A DNA stretch of 64,000 nt, taken from contig NZ_CP150096.1 of assembly GCF_038396765.1 (NCBI RefSeq), positions 1,595,001 through 1,659,000 of the forward strand, given 5' to 3'. The notes below the pieces were generated by a model, which saw only the letters and a program-made list of their open reading frames with translations, was not told the DNA's origin and did no database searches. Position numbers and translations under genes: made by a program. The DNA is from Chitinophaga caseinilytica (GTDB lineage Bacteria > Bacteroidota > Bacteroidia > Chitinophagales > Chitinophagaceae). Numbering within the stretch: the stretch's first letter is position 1; the number at the start of each line of letters is the position of its first letter. Below, piece by piece: positions 63,317 to 64,000 of the stretch.

Positions 63317-63904
63317 ATGTCGGATACCTATGACCACGACGAAGAACTGAACTCGCACTGGGACGCCGTTCTACTCGGCGACGCCGCGGCATATGCGCAG
63401 GTGCATGCCCGGCTCTATCCCCTGCTGTTCCGGTATGGACTGGCCATCCTCGGCGACGGGGACCTGGCCGAAGACGCCGTGCAGGAAGTTTTCATCCGCA
63501 TCTGGGCCAAAAAGTCCACCATCGGCCCCACCCGCAATCTTCGCGCGTTTTTCTTCGCCTCCCTGCGCCGCCATTGCCTCAACCAGCTGCGCAGCCTCAA
63601 AACCCTGCAAGTCCTCACCGCTCCCGACCCCGACATCGAATTTTCTCCCGAAGACATTATTATATCCGAAGAATCTGCCGCCGCCCGGCGCAACACCATC
63701 GCGCAATACCTCAATCAGCTGCCCCGCCGCCAGAAGGAAGCCCTTTACCTGCGATTCTACGAATCCCTTTCGTACGACGAGATCGCGGCCATCATGAAGG
63801 TAAATTACCAATCGGTCGTGAACCTCGTCCACAAAGCCATTGCGCAACTCCGGAAATGGATGGGCCAATTGCCGCTGTGGTGGCTGGTTTGGCAGATTTT
63901 TTAA
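63317..63904 (+). CDS. ECF-type RNA polymerase sigma factor
   Basis: About 195 residues from the ATG at 63317 (MSDTYDHDEELNSHWDAVLL). Region 2 is clear (YGLAILGDGDLAEDAVQEVF, then FIRIWAKKSTIGPTRNLRAF and FASLRRHCLNQLRSLK) and region 4 ends in the helix-turn-helix LSYDEIAAIMKVNYQSVVNL. It is of the Bacteroidota group that works with FecR-type anti-sigma factors and SusCD receptors. A short frame starting 61 bp later (63966) runs out of the window in the position where the anti-sigma gene normally lies. Confidence 0.92.
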   Translation: MSDTYDHDEELNSHWDAVLLGDAAAYAQVHARLYPLLFRYGLAILGDGDLAEDAVQEVFIRIWAKKSTIGPTRNLRAFFFASLRRHCLNQLRSLKTLQVLTAPDPDIEFSPEDIIISEESAAARRNTIAQYLNQLPRRQKEALYLRFYESLSYDEIAAIMKVNYQSVVNLVHKAIAQLRKWMGQLPLWWLVWQIF

Positions 63905-63965
63905 AAATATTTCCCAAAAAAGGAGTATCCCCGGCGCATTTTCGTGTCTTTCTATAAAACACGTT

Positions 63966-64000
63966 ATGGAAGATCCTTCCTTACCGCAAGACCCAGATAA
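63966..64000 (+). CDS. Start of a gene, probably a FecR-type anti-sigma factor (cut by window edge)
   Basis: Only 11 codons are visible (MEDPSLPQDPD). The call as a FecR-family anti-sigma regulator rests on position after a Bacteroidota ECF sigma gene, not on sequence. Confidence 0.35.
   Translation, partial: MEDPSLPQDPD

Noticed and set aside
1..64000. CRISPR arrays, insertion sequences, prophage or integrase genes
   Set aside because: No regularly spaced repeats, transposase, recombinase or phage structural gene was seen on either strand.

Overview
The window looks like a chromosome segment of a Chitinophaga-like member of the Bacteroidota (family Chitinophagaceae). The evidence is three SusC/SusD outer-membrane pairs, ECF sigma factors, many short lipoproteins, DUF domains typical of the phylum (DUF5007, DUF5690, DUF6443, DUF6580), a large RHS pair, and repeated matches to the Bacteroidota -7 promoter element TAnnTTTG. 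The taxonomic call is inferred from gene content.

Layout. 1-8036 (minus): the 5' part of a surface-polysaccharide operon, read leftwards from an SLBB export protein through a Wzz-type chain-length protein, UDP-sugar 6-dehydrogenase, UDP-GlcNAc 4-epimerase, VioA-type aminotransferase, sugar N-formyltransferase and a GT2 glycosyltransferase cut by the window edge. These genes predict UDP-GalNAcA and a 4-formamido-4,6-dideoxyhexose as building blocks. A divergent ECF sigma factor follows. 9.3-15.8 kb: housekeeping and unknown genes (idi, a YdeI/DUF1905 protein, an unusual long AraC-like protein, a CPA1 Na+/H+ antiporter, a flavin reductase). 16.5-21.6 kb: SusCD pair 1 behind a structured leader. 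22-23.7 kb: DUF3237, RDD, tRNA-Arg(CCG), MarC. 23.8-34.7 kb: a phosphonate locus with an XRE-cupin regulator, phnA and phnY on one strand, a DUF5690 OPA-like transporter overlapping phnW on the other, and a divergent SusCD pair 2. Together the three enzymes would convert 2-aminoethylphosphonate to acetate and phosphate. 34.7-38.5 kb: a B12 riboswitch controlling a BtuB-like receptor and a DUF6580 membrane protein, then, past an internal hairpin, a BtuF-like protein. 38.6-41.1 kb: APC permease and a Cys/Met-metabolism PLP enzyme. 41.2-47.6 kb: SusCD pair 3 with fasciclin and DUF5007 lipoproteins. 48.5-57.3 kb: a two-gene RHS locus ending in a variable C-terminal tip and a small three-helix membrane protein (candidate toxin/immunity module). 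57.4-64 kb: TPR protein, lipoproteins, a NarL-type two-component system, a candidate structured RNA with its own terminator, a PepSY membrane protein, a Gly/Asp-rich membrane protein, an ECF sigma factor and the first codons of its probable anti-sigma gene.

Four genes (SLBB exporter, the lipoprotein near 11.6 kb, the antiporter, SusC 1) each carry one apparent frameshift at a short homopolymer, and each is repaired by adding one base to the run. The uniform direction suggests homopolymer under-calling in the assembly rather than four decayed genes, but the sequence alone cannot prove this. I give the repaired gene limits and say so in each entry.

The most promising leads for something undescribed are the phosphonate locus with dedicated SusCD and DUF5690 transport candidates, the RHS tip plus membrane immunity candidate, and the structured, terminator-ended RNA at about 61.33-61.52 kb.
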